From positions 7,943 to 71,942 of the forward strand of contig CAZWOU010000010.1 in assembly GCA_964635375.1 (NCBI GenBank): 64,000 nucleotides of DNA. The letters run 5' to 3'. Under the pieces are notes generated by a model. That model saw nothing but the letters and a program-made list of their open reading frames with translations, ran no database searches and was not told the origin of the DNA. The stretch comes from CAZMNY01 sp964635375. GTDB lineage: Bacteria; Planctomycetota; Planctomycetia; Pirellulales; Pirellulaceae. The position numbers were made by a program, and so were the translations under genes. Below, piece after piece: positions 8,328-16,625 of this stretch (within the stretch, counting starts at the first letter, position 1; every line of letters begins with the position of its first letter).

Positions 8328-9875
8328 TCACTTTCGGGCGATTTCGCCTTTGATCGAAGCGCCGCCAAAGCGGCCATAGACGCCATCGCCCCATTTGATA
8401 TTCTCAATCGTCGTCACTTTGCCAAGTTGCTTGCCGAGCGGGCCTGTCAATGTCGTCGCCGCGATTTGTTTTCCGTCTTGGTGAATCGCGATCTCAGGTC
8501 CGCGAATGATGAACTCGATCGTCGTCGGCCCGTCAGTCCACTTGGTGGGCGCGGCAAGGTGGCCCGGCATCGTTATCCGATAAACCTTTCCGTAGGACTT
8601 CCATTTGAGCGGCGCCAAGAAAGGAAACTCTTTTGCGCTCCATTTGAATGGCGATTTAGCGGACGTCGCCACAATCAAGTCCGACCCATTCGAGACCAAG
8701 CTGGTAACTCGCTGTCCCCAGAGGTTGCCCACGGCGTGGCCGCGGTTCTCAACATCGTAGGGATGGACAATCTCGGCGGAGAGGGAGGGATGCTCGAACA
8801 TCCGTTGCATGAACACCCATCGGCGACTGTCCGGGTTGTATCGCCACAATTCACCCCACGGCCAAACACCCACAATCAGATCGCCGCCATACACGATCGT
8901 CGTCTGTGCCTCCCGCGCCCGGTCCGACACGCCAGCGAGCACCGGCGGCCAGCCTTTCATGTCAGTGATCTTCTCTCCGTCGAACTCGAAGACGCGACCA
9001 GCCGGGTATTGCCCCATCAGCAACCGGTCGTGGAACGCAAGGCTCGAGTAAAGCTGATAGCTGCGTCCGAGAACCGGCTCAAGCTGCATGCGCCAAACCT
9101 CGCCTTCAAACACATAGAATCCGCCAATGTTGGACCCAGTCACGATCTGGTCTCCCAACTGGCCCCAGGCAAACGTTGTCTCACCAACGATCGGTAGCCT
9201 GAAGGTCACGGCGGACGAAAGATCGACCTTCGGCTGCTCTGGCGTCCATGGACAAGCGTAGAGCCTGCTGAATCCGTCCTCATCGTTCTCATACCGACGG
9301 TACGCCCTGCCGCCGCGGTTGACGTGGTAGAAGCAGAGATAGCCGTTGGCGTAATAGAACAGTTGGTAACTGCCTTCCTCAGGCGGTTCGAGAATCTTTC
9401 GGCCATTGAATGATACGCTGCCATCGCCAAACACAAGCTTACCGTTGCCAACCCGCATCGTTTCGTGGGTGCCGCCCGACCCCTGGGCTGCGATCCACGT
9501 TTGCGACTTCGGGCGCCACAACTTCAGTCCGCCGTACGTGGAGTGGATCACTCCATCCCGCCCAAAGAGGTAGGCGCCACACAAGTCACTGGGTCTCGGC
9601 ATTTCCTCCGTGACGAACTCGCGGTTGCCGTTCGCTGGTCGGATGAAGAACTGAACCGCATGTCGATCCGCGCGGTATCGCGTGTTGTAGGCGTTCTGAA
9701 AACCAGCGCCCAAGACGATCGAACCGTCTTTACTGGCAGCCTCAAACAGTGACCCGAAGCTTTGCCCATGGTCGCGTCCGCGCTCAATGGTCAAGCTGAT
9801 TTTCGTCGTCTCCGCACCCGAAGCATTCGAGGCGGCAAGAAGAACGACGGTCATGGCCAGTGTTGAGTTTCTCAT
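8328..9875 (-). CDS. Secreted protein of unknown function, propeller-like
   Basis: The start at ATG 9875 (MRNSTLAMTVV) opens with a signal peptide ending around ASGAE; the frame is open further upstream but that part looks non-coding. The mature ~490 residues contain repeated short segments with Gly/aromatic motifs such as DGVIHSTYGGLKLWRP, GDQIVTGSNIGGFYVFEGEVWR, 'YPAGRVFEFDGEKI' and 'LWRYNPDSRRWV'. These look like beta-propeller blades. The C-terminus (TTIEFIIRGPEIAIHQDGKQI) resembles a short beta-sandwich. It converges with the KAS III gene. I do not recognise a characterised family. Confidence 0.7.
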   Translation of the reverse strand: MRNSTLAMTVVLLAASNASGAETTKISLTIERGRDHGQSFGSLFEAASKDGSIVLGAGFQNAYNTRYRADRHAVQFFIRPANGNREFVTEEMPRPSDLCGAYLFGRDGVIHSTYGGLKLWRPKSQTWIAAQGSGGTHETMRVGNGKLVFGDGSVSFNGRKILEPPEEGSYQLFYYANGYLCFYHVNRGGRAYRRYENDEDGFSRLYACPWTPEQPKVDLSSAVTFRLPIVGETTFAWGQLGDQIVTGSNIGGFYVFEGEVWRMQLEPVLGRSYQLYSSLAFHDRLLMGQYPAGRVFEFDGEKITDMKGWPPVLAGVSDRAREAQTTIVYGGDLIVGVWPWGELWRYNPDSRRWVFMQRMFEHPSLSAEIVHPYDVENRGHAVGNLWGQRVTSLVSNGSDLIVATSAKSPFKWSAKEFPFLAPLKWKSYGKVYRITMPGHLAAPTKWTDGPTTIEFIIRGPEIAIHQDGKQIAATTLTGPLGKQLGKVTTIENIKWGDGVYGRFGGASIKGEIARK

Positions 9876-10235
9876 CTGGGAACTCGGTGGCGATTGGGTT
9901 GCGTGGGCCTGGACCAGACGCGGCAGGTGCAGTTTAGCAAGGGCTGGCCATCCGTTTTGCCCTCGAAACCGCACGAATTCCTGGCGCAATCCCTACACCC
10001 GGGCCTCGAAACGTATTTTCTTGACTTCAAATCGCAATGGCCCGCGTGAGGCGTTTGTTCTGCCCTGGCTAGATGTTCTAATATGCCCAGTTTCCCATGT
10101 TCGCCGGCGTTCCGCTGGTGTGTGCCCGTAATAATGGCGGCCCACACTGCAATTGGCGTTTTTGACTGGGAATTCAAATGCCAGCGGACATGAACGCCGC
10201 TGGGGAATTGACTGGGCATTGGCCAGGGAACCGGG
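9876..10235. other. Divergent intergenic region, no gene seen
   Basis: These 360 bases lie between the divergent secreted-protein and ACP-thioesterase genes. Open frames here lack motifs. An AGGG precedes the 10236 ATG. No hairpin or repeat stands out. Confidence 0.4.
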
Positions 10236-11249
10236 ATGGCTCGAGACGCGATAGAGCTGAAACTGAAACAGATCTGGGAGGACTTGCTCGGTCATCGCCC
10301 GGTGGGTGTCCACGACAATTTCTTCGAGATCGGCGGCGACTCGGTTTTGGCCATGTCGTTGATGGCCCTGGTGATCCAGGAGACCGGTTCGCCCATATCG
10401 GCTGCCGAGATCTTCCGCGCTCCGACAATCTCCAAACTGGCTGACACGTTGCGAAGCGAGTTGGCTCCAGACAATTGGACTGCCTTGGTTCCGATCCAAC
10501 CGGGAGGTTCTCGGCCGCCCGTCTATTGCGTCCACCCCGGTGGCGGCAATGTACTCTGTTACTTGCAACTATCGCGCTTGCTAGGACCCGAACAGCCGTT
10601 CTACGGCTTGCAAGCGCCTGGAATCGATGGCGTCCGCGAACCACTCTCGACAGTCAACGAGATGGCGAAAGAGTACGTTCAGGCGATTCGGGCGGCCCAG
10701 CCTCAGGGCCCCTACACTCTGGCCGGCTGGTCGGTGGGCGGCGTGATCGCGTTTGAAATGGCCCAGCAGTTTCACATGCTGGGCGAGGAAGTCTCCAACT
10801 TGGCGATTCTGGATAGCGGCGTGCTCTATACGTTCGGCGTGCTCCAGGCGATGTTTCCTCAAGGACAACCCGGCGCGCTTGCTTTCCTGCGTCAGCCGAC
10901 TCAACAGCAGGTCGCCGAATTCCGCGCTCGCAGCGCACCGGCCAAGTTGGTTCCCGAGGAAGCGGATGACAAGATGGCTGCACAGATCTTGGGACTCTTC
11001 AGCGGCAGTGTCAGGGCCGTCATCGACTATCGACCTCAACCCTACGACGGCCGCATCGACTTGTTTCAAGCGAGCAAAAGGCTGGTCCGAAAACAGCACC
11101 AACCCTTGGCGGAATGGAGCCGCGTTTGTGACGATGTGCGATTGCATGATGTCGCGGGCAGTCACCTGACAATGATCCACGACCCGCACGTTCAAGGACT
11201 CGCCGAAAAGCTGGGCCAAGTCCTCTCGGCTGCCTGCACGTCTAACTGA
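10236..11249 (+). CDS. Stand-alone acyl/peptidyl carrier - thioesterase didomain protein
   Basis: Residues ~5-75 form a phosphopantetheine carrier domain with the attachment site Ser36 in FFEIGGDSVLAM. Residues ~95-335 form an alpha/beta-hydrolase thioesterase: nucleophile Ser166 in GWSVGG, Asp193 in ILDSG and His310 in GSHLTMI. This arrangement is the last two domains of an NRPS or PKS line, yet there is no adenylation, condensation or ketosynthase domain in the protein. It could accept an acyl chain made elsewhere and release it. It overlaps the convergent HAD gene by 8 bases. Domain calls are firm; substrate unknown. Confidence 0.9.
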   Translation: MARDAIELKLKQIWEDLLGHRPVGVHDNFFEIGGDSVLAMSLMALVIQETGSPISAAEIFRAPTISKLADTLRSELAPDNWTALVPIQPGGSRPPVYCVHPGGGNVLCYLQLSRLLGPEQPFYGLQAPGIDGVREPLSTVNEMAKEYVQAIRAAQPQGPYTLAGWSVGGVIAFEMAQQFHMLGEEVSNLAILDSGVLYTFGVLQAMFPQGQPGALAFLRQPTQQQVAEFRARSAPAKLVPEEADDKMAAQILGLFSGSVRAVIDYRPQPYDGRIDLFQASKRLVRKQHQPLAEWSRVCDDVRLHDVAGSHLTMIHDPHVQGLAEKLGQVLSAACTSN

Positions 11250-12045
11250 GCCTCAATAGGCCCATCAGCTCGTCGATGGCTCGGTAGTCGCCCAAGATCA
11301 CGTCGGCCCCCGCACTCCTCAGGCGCTGCCGCTTCCACTCGTTGACTCCTTCCCGAGTGTCTTCGTTGCTGGCCACGCCGACCGCGAATCCCCCCGCCTT
11401 TCGCACTTCTTCTATTTCTACGAACCCGTCTCCAAACCCGACCAACTGTTCAGCTGCAAAGCCTGTCTCCTCGAAAATCTGCCTCACCACCTTCGCCTTC
11501 GAGAATTTCTTGTAGTCATCCAAGGCCCCGTGGACGCGATCGCCAAAGTACTTCGCCAAGCCAAGCACCTCCAATTCGTCGCGAACATAATTTAGGTCCG
11601 TCCCCGACGCCAGGTAAAGCAGGACGTCCTGCTGAAAGAGTCGGTCGAGCAGAACATAAGCGCCCGGAACCGTAAACGACTCGGCGGGAGCGTCGCCCCG
11701 CTTGACCGCGGCGACGCGCCGAGAAACTTCCACCCAAAGCAGGTCGTGGTATCGCCGTTTGTATTCCAAGGGGTCTGCGGGTTCGCCGCCCCGCGACATC
11801 ACCTCCTCGGCCAGCTGGATCATCTGGTAGATCGTTTGCCGCCCATTGAGCCGCATGACGAATTCCTCCACGACCACATGAAGTCGCTCAAGATTCTCCG
11901 AAGCGGGGAGGCCAGACAAGACTTCGACCATCATTGGGATCATGATCTCATGCCAATTGCGCCGCAACAGCGATAGCGTGCCGTCAAAATCAAATATCGC
12001 GACGCGAAACCCGCCAATGGGCGGGCGCTCATTGATAACTTCCAT
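11242..12045 (-). CDS. HAD-superfamily hydrolase
   Basis: This 267-residue protein has HAD motif I as FDFDGT (Asp19, Asp21), motif II in 'LYLASGTD', a Lys-bearing motif III region (DDYKKFSKAKVV) and motif IV as GFGDGFVEIEE. A helical cap lies between motifs I and II, as in phosphoglycolate-phosphatase-like enzymes. It is cytoplasmic by sequence. Its stop overlaps the end of the convergent carrier-thioesterase gene. A sugar-phosphate or nucleotide phosphatase role is likely from the family; the actual substrate cannot be read. Confidence 0.85.
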   Translation of the reverse strand: MEVINERPPIGGFRVAIFDFDGTLSLLRRNWHEIMIPMMVEVLSGLPASENLERLHVVVEEFVMRLNGRQTIYQMIQLAEEVMSRGGEPADPLEYKRRYHDLLWVEVSRRVAAVKRGDAPAESFTVPGAYVLLDRLFQQDVLLYLASGTDLNYVRDELEVLGLAKYFGDRVHGALDDYKKFSKAKVVRQIFEETGFAAEQLVGFGDGFVEIEEVRKAGGFAVGVASNEDTREGVNEWKRQRLRSAGADVILGDYRAIDELMGLLRLS

Positions 12046-12218
12046 TCAGCTCCTCGACTGCGCTGCGGATGTGAGGTCTTCGCTTGTTCGCCCCCGACCG
12101 ATCTGCCAAAATGGGCAGTGTGGTCGCGACCGCGGGCAAACATTATGGCCAATGATAGGGCGACCGCGCAGCCTCGGAAAGACGCGAAGCCGAAACCGTC
12201 GAAAAGGAAGGTGCGACT

Positions 12219-14060
12219 GTGATCAAAGTTGCTATGCTGGCTGTTCAAAGTGCCCGCCGCTCATCGCGACATCGTTGTCAACGCCTCGCCTCAAAGCGCC
12301 GGCTGGCTTGCATCGGCGCGGTTCTCATCGCCGGCGTCCTCAGTCTCGCTCACGCTGCGGGCGGAGCCCGGCCGGACCGAGCCCAGCACCTGGTGCCGCA
12401 TTGGCGTTACCCGGTGGCTCAGGCTGTCTCGGCCGACGGCCAGTTTCTGTTCGTTGGCAACGAGCGTTCGGGAACGCTCTCCATCGTCTCCACGACGAAG
12501 CAAGCCGTGGTCCAAGAGATCGAGATCGGCGGCTCCATCGCCGCTCTTCGCTGGGCGGGCGATCATCGGCTGGCAATGGTCGATACGGAACGCCACGAGT
12601 TGATCCTTTGCGACGTCCAAGCCGATCGCGTTAGCGTCCAGCACCGAATCGCGGTCAGTTCCTATCCAGTCGATCTACAAGTTAGTGACGATGGCCGGGA
12701 ATGCTATGTCACCTCGCTCTGGTCCCGGCGGCTGAGCAAGATCGCAATTCCGCTTGACGCGAAGCCCCAAGTCGTGGCGCGAATCGACATGCCCTTCGCC
12801 CCCAGAAGACAACTGCTCGCCGAACGTCAAGGCCAACTGATCGTCGCCGATTCCCATGGTGGTCGATTGGCCCTCGTCCGTTTGAGCGACTTCAAATTGA
12901 CAGCCGTGCGGGAGTTTCCTGCCCACAACATTCGCGGCCTCGCCGCCAGTCCCGATGGCGAAACGCTGCTCGTCTCACACCAAATGCTCAACGAACTTGC
13001 ACACACTGTGCGAGGTGATGTGCACTGGGGCCTCTTGATGTCGAACGATATGCGCTGGCTGAGAATGAAGATCGTGCTCGACCCAAAACGCAAGATCTAC
13101 AGCGAATCGCACATGCACCCGTTGGGCGAAGCCGGGAGCGCAACGGCCGATCCTGCACAGCTCGCCATCAGCAAAAATGGAGTTGTCGTTGTAGCCCTGG
13201 CCGGCGTTGGAGAAGTCGCTATTGGCAAAGAAGACGACTTCAGCCTGGGCCGCATCGACGTCGGGCAACGACCCCGGTCCGTCGTGATCGACGACCAAAG
13301 CGAACGAGCCTATGTGGCCAACATGTACGACGATTCAATCTCCGTCCTTGACCTGATCAGCCGGAAAATCATTCAGACAATCTCTCTCGGCCCCACATCG
13401 GAACTCAAACAACTCGATCGCGGCGAACGGCTGTTCTTCGATGCGAGCTTGTCTCACGATTCGTGGATGAGTTGTCATAGCTGCCATACCGACGGGCATA
13501 CCAACGGAATGTTGAACGATAACCTGACCGACGCCACCTTCGGCGCCCCCAAGCGAGTGCTCACGCTCTTGGGCAAGGCCCACACGGAGCCGCTGGCTTG
13601 GAACGCTAGCAGCGATAGCTTTCCGGAGCAGGTGAGGAAGTCCATCGAAATGACGATGCAGAAAGACCACCCTCCCACCGACGAGCAGGTGCAGGCGCTG
13701 ACGGCGTACATTCTCTCGCTCGCCCCCCCGCCACCGATCGATGTGGCTCGAGGCGAATTCGATGCCGATTCCGTATCGCGAGGAAAAGCGCTGTTCGTGA
13801 AACGCAAATGCGCCAAGTGCCACGCGGCGCCGACCTATACCACTCCGAAACTCTACGACGTCGGCCTGATCGACCAACTTGGAAAGAAGCGATTCAACCC
13901 GCCCTCGCTGCTCGGCGTTGGGCAGCGCGGACCCTATTTCCACGACAACCGAGCCGAGTCAGTCGCCGATATCTTCCAAGTCCACGGGCATCAGCGTGGC
14001 GGAAAACGGCTCACTCAGCAGGAGCTAAATGACCTCGTGGCCTTCCTTCGAAGCCTTTGA
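12219..14060 (+). CDS. Beta-propeller fused to dihaem cytochrome c peroxidase-like domain
   Basis: A GTG start at 12219 follows AAGGAAGG by 7 bases. A signal peptide with a basic start ends near residue 46 (SLAHAAGG). Residues ~50-390 carry YVTN/NHL-like propeller repeats (SADGQFLFVGNERSGTLS, 'YVANMYDDSISVLDL'). The C-terminal part has two haem c sites, CHSCH at 419-423 and CAKCH at 531-535, in the MauG/CcpA arrangement, with 'GPYFHDNRAESVADIF' near the end. It should be periplasmic, oxidising or reducing a partner protein or peroxide. The propeller may be the docking module. Propeller-peroxidase fusions occur in planctomycetes; function is unproven. Confidence 0.88.
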   Translation: MIKVAMLAVQSARRSSRHRCQRLASKRRLACIGAVLIAGVLSLAHAAGGARPDRAQHLVPHWRYPVAQAVSADGQFLFVGNERSGTLSIVSTTKQAVVQEIEIGGSIAALRWAGDHRLAMVDTERHELILCDVQADRVSVQHRIAVSSYPVDLQVSDDGRECYVTSLWSRRLSKIAIPLDAKPQVVARIDMPFAPRRQLLAERQGQLIVADSHGGRLALVRLSDFKLTAVREFPAHNIRGLAASPDGETLLVSHQMLNELAHTVRGDVHWGLLMSNDMRWLRMKIVLDPKRKIYSESHMHPLGEAGSATADPAQLAISKNGVVVVALAGVGEVAIGKEDDFSLGRIDVGQRPRSVVIDDQSERAYVANMYDDSISVLDLISRKIIQTISLGPTSELKQLDRGERLFFDASLSHDSWMSCHSCHTDGHTNGMLNDNLTDATFGAPKRVLTLLGKAHTEPLAWNASSDSFPEQVRKSIEMTMQKDHPPTDEQVQALTAYILSLAPPPPIDVARGEFDADSVSRGKALFVKRKCAKCHAAPTYTTPKLYDVGLIDQLGKKRFNPPSLLGVGQRGPYFHDNRAESVADIFQVHGHQRGGKRLTQQELNDLVAFLRSL

Positions 14061-14227
14061 CCAACGCAAGCCTGCTCCAGGCCCGATGGGTCGTCCTGTG
14101 CCAGTCAAGCTAGCACCGCGCTGTTAGTGGGAATCGGCGTAGCCACAGTTCGGATCGTCCGCTACAAGAGTCTTCCCAAAAACGGAATAGAACCCGGCGA
14201 CGAGAAAACCCATCAACAAGCGAACGC

Positions 14228-15190
14228 ATGGACGCACAACGCTTTGTTATATTGATGCTCCTTTCAACCGGCCTGACCGGGTTTTGCGGATGCAAGTCTG
14301 ATCCGTACTTGGATGCCTATTTTGACACCAAGAACGCCGAGATTATTGCGCTGGAAGACACGATCAGCGATCTGCGTTTTGAAAATGACAAGCTCCGCGA
14401 CAAAGTCGGGCGGAGTTCGCAGGGCGGGCCGAGCGATTTGACCGAGAGCGACGACAGTGAGTTTGGACCATTCGTAACGCCGCCAAGCGACCCGGAGCCA
14501 GGATCGTCTTATCCATCGATTGAGTCGCCAACGAATCCCGACCTTTCGCCGCCCATGACCTCACCCGGCGTGGAGGTGGATCCGAGCGAGATTTTTCCTG
14601 ACGCGTCGACGTCCTCGCACGTCTTGCAAGACGAGAGAGATCATAACGCGTCTGTCGCATTGATCGCGCCGACGACGACTGCCACAGGGGTCGCCGAGGA
14701 GACCGCAAGGGTAACGCATTTGCATATCAATCGGTCGGCGACGCGGGGTCTCAATACAGACGGCAAGGCGGGCGACGATGTGTTGATGGTCGCTTTGGAG
14801 CCGCGAGACCAGTACGGACGATTCGTTCCGGCCGCCAATCCAGTGGCCATCGTACTGCTCGATCCGCAGCTGCAGGGCGAAAAGGCGAGGGTTGCCGAAT
14901 GGCATTTTGACGCGGATCAAGTTGCGGTCGGGGCCAGCCACGCGGCGGCGACTCCGGTCATCCTGCTGGAGGCGGTCTGGCCGAAGCGGCCGCCAACGCA
15001 TTCTCGTCTGAAGCTCTGGGCGCGTTACACGACTAAGGACGGCCGGATGCTGCAAACGCAGGAAACGATTCAGATATCTGTTGATGGGCAATTTTCAACC
15101 CGTTGGACTCCACGCCAACGCGATGATGCAGCTCGCATCGCAACACGGCCCGAAAACTCAAACTCCCCCGAGTGGCGCCCGGATCGCTAG
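14228..15190 (+). CDS. Predicted lipoprotein with short coiled coil, unknown function
   Basis: The N-terminus is a lipoprotein signal with the likely lipidated Cys22 (GFCGCKSD). Residues ~37-60 (IIALEDTISDLRFENDKLRD) form a heptad-patterned coiled coil. Residues ~65-150 are acidic and Ser/Pro-rich, a probable flexible linker. The C-terminal ~150 residues form a beta-rich domain (HLHINRSATRG, VALEPRDQYGRFVPA, LKLWARYTTKDGRM). Similar coiled-coil lipoproteins are common in planctomycetes, but I do not recognise this one. It converges with clpP. Confidence 0.7.
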   Translation: MDAQRFVILMLLSTGLTGFCGCKSDPYLDAYFDTKNAEIIALEDTISDLRFENDKLRDKVGRSSQGGPSDLTESDDSEFGPFVTPPSDPEPGSSYPSIESPTNPDLSPPMTSPGVEVDPSEIFPDASTSSHVLQDERDHNASVALIAPTTTATGVAEETARVTHLHINRSATRGLNTDGKAGDDVLMVALEPRDQYGRFVPAANPVAIVLLDPQLQGEKARVAEWHFDADQVAVGASHAAATPVILLEAVWPKRPPTHSRLKLWARYTTKDGRMLQTQETIQISVDGQFSTRWTPRQRDDAARIATRPENSNSPEWRPDR

Positions 15191-15231
15191 CGCGAGCGGA
15201 GCCGATTGTTTCGCGAGCGGAGCCGATTGTT
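15191..15231. repeat. 20-bp direct duplication between convergent genes
   Basis: CGCGAGCGGAGCCGATTGTT occurs at 15191-15210 and again at 15212-15231, separated by one T. It fills nearly the whole spacer between the lipoprotein stop and the clpP stop. No terminator hairpin is obvious there. Confidence 0.9.
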
Positions 15232-15237
15232 CGCGGG

Positions 15238-15861
15238 CTACTCGCTTGCCGCCATGCTTTCCACGACTTTGTCGATCAGTCGGTATTCGCAGGCCTCTTC
15301 AGACGACATGAAATTGTCTCGATCGGTATCGCGTTCGATAGTATCGAGATCTTGGCCCGTGTGTTTGAGCAGAATCTGGTTGAGTTTGGACTTTGTCTTC
15401 TTGAACTCAGTGGCATGAATCATGATGTCCTCAGCGGTGCCCTGCATGCCAGCGAGAGGTTGGTGAATCATGATTCGGGCGTTAGGCAGTGCGTAACGCT
15501 TGCCGGCGGCGCCGGCGGCCAGCAAGAGGGCGCCCATCGAGGCGGCTTGTCCGATGCAATAGGTGGCGACGTCACAGGTGACGAATTGCATGGTGTCATA
15601 GATCGCCAATCCTGCGGAGACGCTGCCGCCAGGCGAGTTGATGTAGAGGTGGATGTCCGACTTGGGGTCATCTGATTGCAAGAATAGCATCTGGGCGACC
15701 AGCGCGTTCGCCACTTCATCGTTAACTTGGGAACCGAGAAACATGATTCGGTCCTTAAGCAAACGACTGTAGATGTCGTAGGTCCGCTCTTCGCGTCCAT
15801 TACTCTCGACAACGTATGGGATCATTGGCATCGCGTCGATCACTCCGTGCGGTCGCCTCAC
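15238..15861 (-). CDS. clpP: ATP-dependent Clp protease proteolytic subunit (second of tandem pair)
   Basis: This 207-residue ClpP has the catalytic triad Ser108 (GQAASMG), His133 (MIHQPLAG) and Asp182 (RDNFM). It forms the double-heptamer chamber that degrades proteins fed by ClpX or ClpA/C. It ends the block tig-clpP-clpP, 34 bases after the other clpP. An internal ATG at residue 11 could also be the start. Two ClpP paralogues side by side suggest mixed or specialised rings. No clpX follows, unlike the classical tig-clpP-clpX order. Confidence 0.96.
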   Translation of the reverse strand: MRRPHGVIDAMPMIPYVVESNGREERTYDIYSRLLKDRIMFLGSQVNDEVANALVAQMLFLQSDDPKSDIHLYINSPGGSVSAGLAIYDTMQFVTCDVATYCIGQAASMGALLLAAGAAGKRYALPNARIMIHQPLAGMQGTAEDIMIHATEFKKTKSKLNQILLKHTGQDLDTIERDTDRDNFMSSEEACEYRLIDKVVESMAASE

Positions 15862-15895
15862 CAGCTACTGGCTGGGGGCATGGGCGGTGGTTTCT

Positions 15896-16540
15896 TTACT
15901 TATCGCTATCGTCGTCGCTATCGTCGTCATCCTCTGCTTCAGCGGGCTTGGTGAGGATGTCGTCGACGACGCCGTATTCTTTGGCTTCCTGAGCGGTCAG
16001 GAAGAAATCACGATCGATGTCGGCGGCGATTTTCTCGATCGGCTGATTCGTGTGTTCAGCGACAATCTGATTCAGCACTTCGCGGTTGCGAAGAATCTCG
16101 TTGGCTTGAATCTCGATGTCGCTCACCTGTCCGCTGACGCCTCCGTAGGGCTGATGCAGCATGACGCGAGAGTGGGGCAAGGCGAAGCGTTTGCCCGTGG
16201 TGCCGCCCGCGAGCAGCACAGCGGCGCCGCTTGCCGCCTGCCCGACACAATAGGTGCAGATCGGGCAGCTGAGCATTTGCATGGTGTCGTAGATGGCCAA
16301 TGTGGCGACAACGTCTCCGCCAGGCGAGTTCAAATAGAAGTGGATGTCCTTGCGGCGATTCTCGCTCTGCAGGTACAGCAACTTCATCACGACTTCGTTT
16401 GCGTTTCCCGTATAGATTTCTCCCTGAAGGAAGACGATACGGTTTTCCAACAGCAGGTCGCCCAACGTCAACTGACGTTGACGCTGTACGTTCTGATAGG
16501 AGTACGAATCGAAGAGCGGGCCAGGAGAAAATTGGCTCAT
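15896..16540 (-). CDS. clpP: ATP-dependent Clp protease proteolytic subunit (first of tandem pair, acidic tail)
   Basis: This 214-residue ClpP keeps the triad Ser104 (GQAASGA), His129 (MLHQPYGG) and Asp178 (DRDFF). Compared with its neighbour it has SGA in place of the common SMG after the nucleophile. It also has a long N-terminal segment (MSQFSPGPLFDSYSYQNVQ) and an acidic C-terminal tail (EAEDDDDSDDDSDK). The two genes clearly are not recent duplicates. The tail might change docking of an unfoldase, but this is inference. It is probably co-transcribed with tig. Confidence 0.95.
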   Translation of the reverse strand: MSQFSPGPLFDSYSYQNVQRQRQLTLGDLLLENRIVFLQGEIYTGNANEVVMKLLYLQSENRRKDIHFYLNSPGGDVVATLAIYDTMQMLSCPICTYCVGQAASGAAVLLAGGTTGKRFALPHSRVMLHQPYGGVSGQVSDIEIQANEILRNREVLNQIVAEHTNQPIEKIAADIDRDFFLTAQEAKEYGVVDDILTKPAEAEDDDDSDDDSDK

Positions 16541-16625
16541 ACCTTCGTTGTCCTTTAGCTAGAAGAATCAAAGCGACGCGCGCATCGCGTCCGCGCACCG
16601 CACTACAGCCTTGTATTATTGGGAC

